Shown here: one piece after another, positions 62,380 through 64,000 of the stretch
Position numbering within the stretch: the stretch's first letter is position 1
Layout of the letters: each line of letters starts with the position of its first letter
DNA from: an uncultured Dialister sp.
GTDB lineage: Bacteria; Bacillota_C; Negativicutes; Veillonellales; Dialisteraceae
Length of the DNA: 64,000 bases
Assembly: GCA_900557365.1 (NCBI GenBank)
Contig: UPXR01000001.1
Coordinates: forward strand, 1 to 64,000
Reading direction: 5' to 3'
Notes under the pieces: model-generated
Seen by the model: the letters and a program-made list of their open reading frames with translations, nothing else
What the model was told of the DNA's origin: nothing
Database searches by the model: none
Made by a program: the position numbers and the translations under genes

Positions 62380-62408
62380 TAGACAAATGATTTTCTCTTT
62401 GCTATTAT
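62380..62408 (+). promoter_or_regulatory. Promoter of the zeta-toxin-like gene
   Basis: -35 TAGACA (62380-62385), 17-base spacer, -10 TATTAT (62403-62408). Confidence 0.55.
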
Positions 62409-62452
62409 GAGGGATATAAATACATTTTCTGAATAAAGGAGTTGGTCAGGCC

Positions 62453-63493
62453 ATGCCCTATGACGAGCGTACAATCGATGCATTGATAGAATCAGCAGAT
62501 ATTACCCCGATGGGTGTACAGTTGGAAGTGAATGCGGAAATCTTCACAACCCTGCACAATCTGCTTTGGACAATCCAGAAAGAAGCAGATGTCCAAAGCC
62601 GTGATTTAAAGCGCCTTTATGAGCTTTGGCGCGCCACGATTGAATCCATGTCTTTGATTGAGCTCCGCAAGGGAGAAGGCTTGTCGATCCCGGAACAGAC
62701 TTCCATGCTCAGGGAAGCTTATGAAATAGAGACAAAATATATTAATGATCAGATCTTCCACCCTACCGGTGTGAAGCTGACCCGTCAGCTGATTGAAAAA
62801 GAAAGCATGATGGATCCTCAGGAAGCAGAGGATTTCTTCCGCAAAACCGTATGGCCCTCTGTCAAGCACGGAAAAAGCGGCGGCATTAAAAAGCCCATGG
62901 CCTATATCATTGCAGGCCAGCCCGGGTCGGGAAAGACGAGAATGTCCTCTATCGTTATCGAAGAGTACAACGGAAACATCGTACAGCTTCAGGGGGATAA
63001 TTTCCGCGGATTCCATCCCCGTCACAGGGAACTGACCCGAAACTACGGCCAGTACTGCGGATTCTTCACCCGGGAAAGCAGCGCCCGTTTTTCCGATCTG
63101 GCCATGAAGCAGGCCGTCGAAGAACGGTACCATATCCTGCAGGAAGGATCTCTGGAAAATATCGAGCGCACGCTGGATGATATCCGCTTCCTGAAGAAGA
63201 ACGGCTATACGATCTGTGTCCTTCTCCGGGCCTGCCCCCGAAAGGAAAGCTGGAAGGCCATCCATCAGCTCTTCCTCCAGCAGCGTCTGAAAGCCCCCGG
63301 TCTTTCCCGGCTGATCACGAAAGAATATCATGACAAGGCCTGCCTGTCCTTCCTGTCCGCCACTAACGTACTGGTAAAGGAAGACCTCCAGGACCGGCTT
63401 ATTATTAAGAGTCCAAAAGGTCTCCTCTACGACAGTGATGATATGCCCACAGAAAAAGTGGGCGAGCTCCTGGAAAAACGAATGATTAAATAA
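62453..63493 (+). CDS. Zeta-toxin-like kinase with N-terminal helical extension
   Basis: 346 residues. The C-terminal part (about 145-345) is a zeta/PezT-type P-loop kinase: Walker A GQPGSGKT at 155-162, QLQGDNFRGFHPRHRE with the Asp and Arg/His expected for the UDP-GlcNAc pocket, FTRESSARFSDLAMKQAVEE, and an Arg-rich lid (LLRACPRKESW). Zeta toxins phosphorylate UDP-GlcNAc. Residues 1-140 are predicted helical and have no known domain; no small antitoxin gene precedes it. The N-terminal part might act as a built-in antitoxin, as reported for E. coli EzeT. GGAG precedes the start; own promoter and terminator. Confidence 0.85.
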   Translation: MPYDERTIDALIESADITPMGVQLEVNAEIFTTLHNLLWTIQKEADVQSRDLKRLYELWRATIESMSLIELRKGEGLSIPEQTSMLREAYEIETKYINDQIFHPTGVKLTRQLIEKESMMDPQEAEDFFRKTVWPSVKHGKSGGIKKPMAYIIAGQPGSGKTRMSSIVIEEYNGNIVQLQGDNFRGFHPRHRELTRNYGQYCGFFTRESSARFSDLAMKQAVEERYHILQEGSLENIERTLDDIRFLKKNGYTICVLLRACPRKESWKAIHQLFLQQRLKAPGLSRLITKEYHDKACLSFLSATNVLVKEDLQDRLIIKSPKGLLYDSDDMPTEKVGELLEKRMIK

Positions 63494-63502
63494 TTTGTAA
63501 TC

Positions 63503-63530
63503 AAAGCATAGACTTCGGTCTATGCTTTAT
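63503..63530 (+). terminator. Terminator after the zeta-toxin-like gene
   Basis: AAAGCATAGAC-TTCG-GTCTATGCTTT hairpin with a short T-rich end, 10 bases after the stop. Confidence 0.75.
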
Positions 63531-63542
63531 TCGGAGTTAGCT

Positions 63543-64000
63543 ATGACACCCAAAGAAATCATAACAGCAGCTGCCCGTTCTCTCCGTCTGGACCAGACCG
63601 GCGTCTGCAGCACCTCCTTTCCGCCCCTGCTGAAAGAGCAGCTTATGAAAACAGGACCAGTTCCCTTTGCGCCGGCAGATCCGGAAGAAAGACTCCATCC
63701 CGAAAAACTCCTTCCGGGATGCCGGTCTTTTTTTGTGATTCTCTTTCCCTATCGGACAGAAGATGAGGCTCCCGGAAATATTTCCCTGTATGCCCGGTCC
63801 AGGGACTACCACAGAATTATCCGGTCCTACCTGGAAAGAATCATTGAAAAGATCCGGCCGCTCTGGCCCGATGAAAAATTCCTGCCTCTGGCCGATACCT
63901 CTCCTATGGCAGACCGCTTTCTCGCCTACTCTGCCGGCCTCGGTTTTTACGGAGTAAACCATCTCCTGATCAATCCGAAATACGGCTCTTACTGTACGAT
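63543..64000 (+). CDS. queG: Epoxyqueuosine reductase QueG, 5' part (cut by window end)
   Basis: 152 residues are visible. The region SRDYHRIIRSYLERIIEKI, ADTSPMADRFLAYSAGLGFYG and HLLINPKYGS are QueG motifs; the Asp in ADTSP is the expected catalytic residue. The Fe-S cluster cysteines lie beyond the window. Last step of queuosine formation in tRNA, cobalamin-dependent. GGAG precedes the ATG. Confidence 0.88.
   Translation, partial: MTPKEIITAAARSLRLDQTGVCSTSFPPLLKEQLMKTGPVPFAPADPEERLHPEKLLPGCRSFFVILFPYRTEDEAPGNISLYARSRDYHRIIRSYLERIIEKIRPLWPDEKFLPLADTSPMADRFLAYSAGLGFYGVNHLLINPKYGSYCT

Noticed and set aside
1..64000. CRISPR arrays, insertion sequences or prophage genes
   Set aside because: No regularly spaced repeats, transposase motifs or phage structural genes were seen in any frame.

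Overview
The window looks like chromosomal DNA of a diderm Firmicute (class Negativicutes, most like a Dialister/Veillonella relative; the genus is a guess). Firmicute traits are a T-box leader, the rimP-nusA-ylxR-ylxQ-infB-rbfA-nrnA-truB-ribF cluster, a Bacillus-type Fe-S PurF, a RelQ-like alarmone synthetase and many TTGACA-N17-TATAAT promoters. Outer-membrane traits are a small signal-peptide beta-barrel protein (23.5-24.0 kb) and a YibQ-type divergent polysaccharide deacetylase. Most of the window is dense, ordinary core genome with short spacers and well-formed intrinsic terminators.

Layout. 1-0.9 kb: three tandem consensus promoters firing leftward into what is almost certainly an rRNA operon just outside the window. 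0.9-7.4 kb: a leftward phosphate regulon, pstS-pstC-pstA-pstB-phoP-phoR, with Pho-box-like repeats upstream of pstS. 7.6-15.5 kb: a leftward purine operon purE-C-F-M-N-H-D, preceded by a leader with two terminator hairpins and a 58-codon ORF. 15.6-17.2 kb: dusB and, upstream, a complete T-box unit whose specifier reads cysteine and which controls only a 41-residue membrane peptide. 17.2-25.1 kb: unknown secreted and cytoplasmic genes, a universal stress protein, truA, an M18 aminopeptidase, a nitrilase-family enzyme, the outer-membrane barrel protein and a YihY-family membrane protein. 25.3-29.9 kb: typA, then a divergent relQ-like gene in one transcription unit with a response regulator and a histidine kinase.

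30-40 kb: a large DUF697/coiled-coil protein, an SDR enzyme, the YibQ-like protein, a hydroxyacid dehydrogenase, a CofE-like/membrane protein/murI/thioesterase operon, a zinc-ribbon protein, a rhodanese and a PLP aminotransferase; a free-standing 32-residue ORF sits at 40.2 kb. 40.6-48.7 kb: the nusA-infB translation cluster, with a terminator hairpin directly in front of rimP. 48.8-52.2 kb: the one clearly accessory island, a Sau3AI-type (GATC) restriction-modification system with a Vsr repair nuclease. 52.4-57 kb: polA-coaE-lytic transglycosylase-unknown. 57.2-57.7 kb: four tRNA genes (Asp, Phe, Leu-GAG, Leu-CAG) from one consensus promoter. 57.7-64 kb: a DUF1638 protein, two-subunit L-serine dehydratase, a membrane-anchored unknown, a CbiZ-type amidohydrolase, a zeta-toxin-like kinase without a partner gene, and the 5' part of queG cut by the window end.

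Functional links: PhoPR with PstSCAB forms a phosphate sensing and uptake unit; the purine operon runs from PRPP to IMP but lacks purL/Q/S, purB and purK here; RelQ with the adjacent two-component system may join alarmone synthesis to an external signal. The least explained elements are the Cys T-box/41-residue peptide unit, the purE leader, the rimP leader hairpin, the 32-residue ORF and the zeta-like kinase with an N-terminal extension. All assignments are from reading the sequence; no database search was run.
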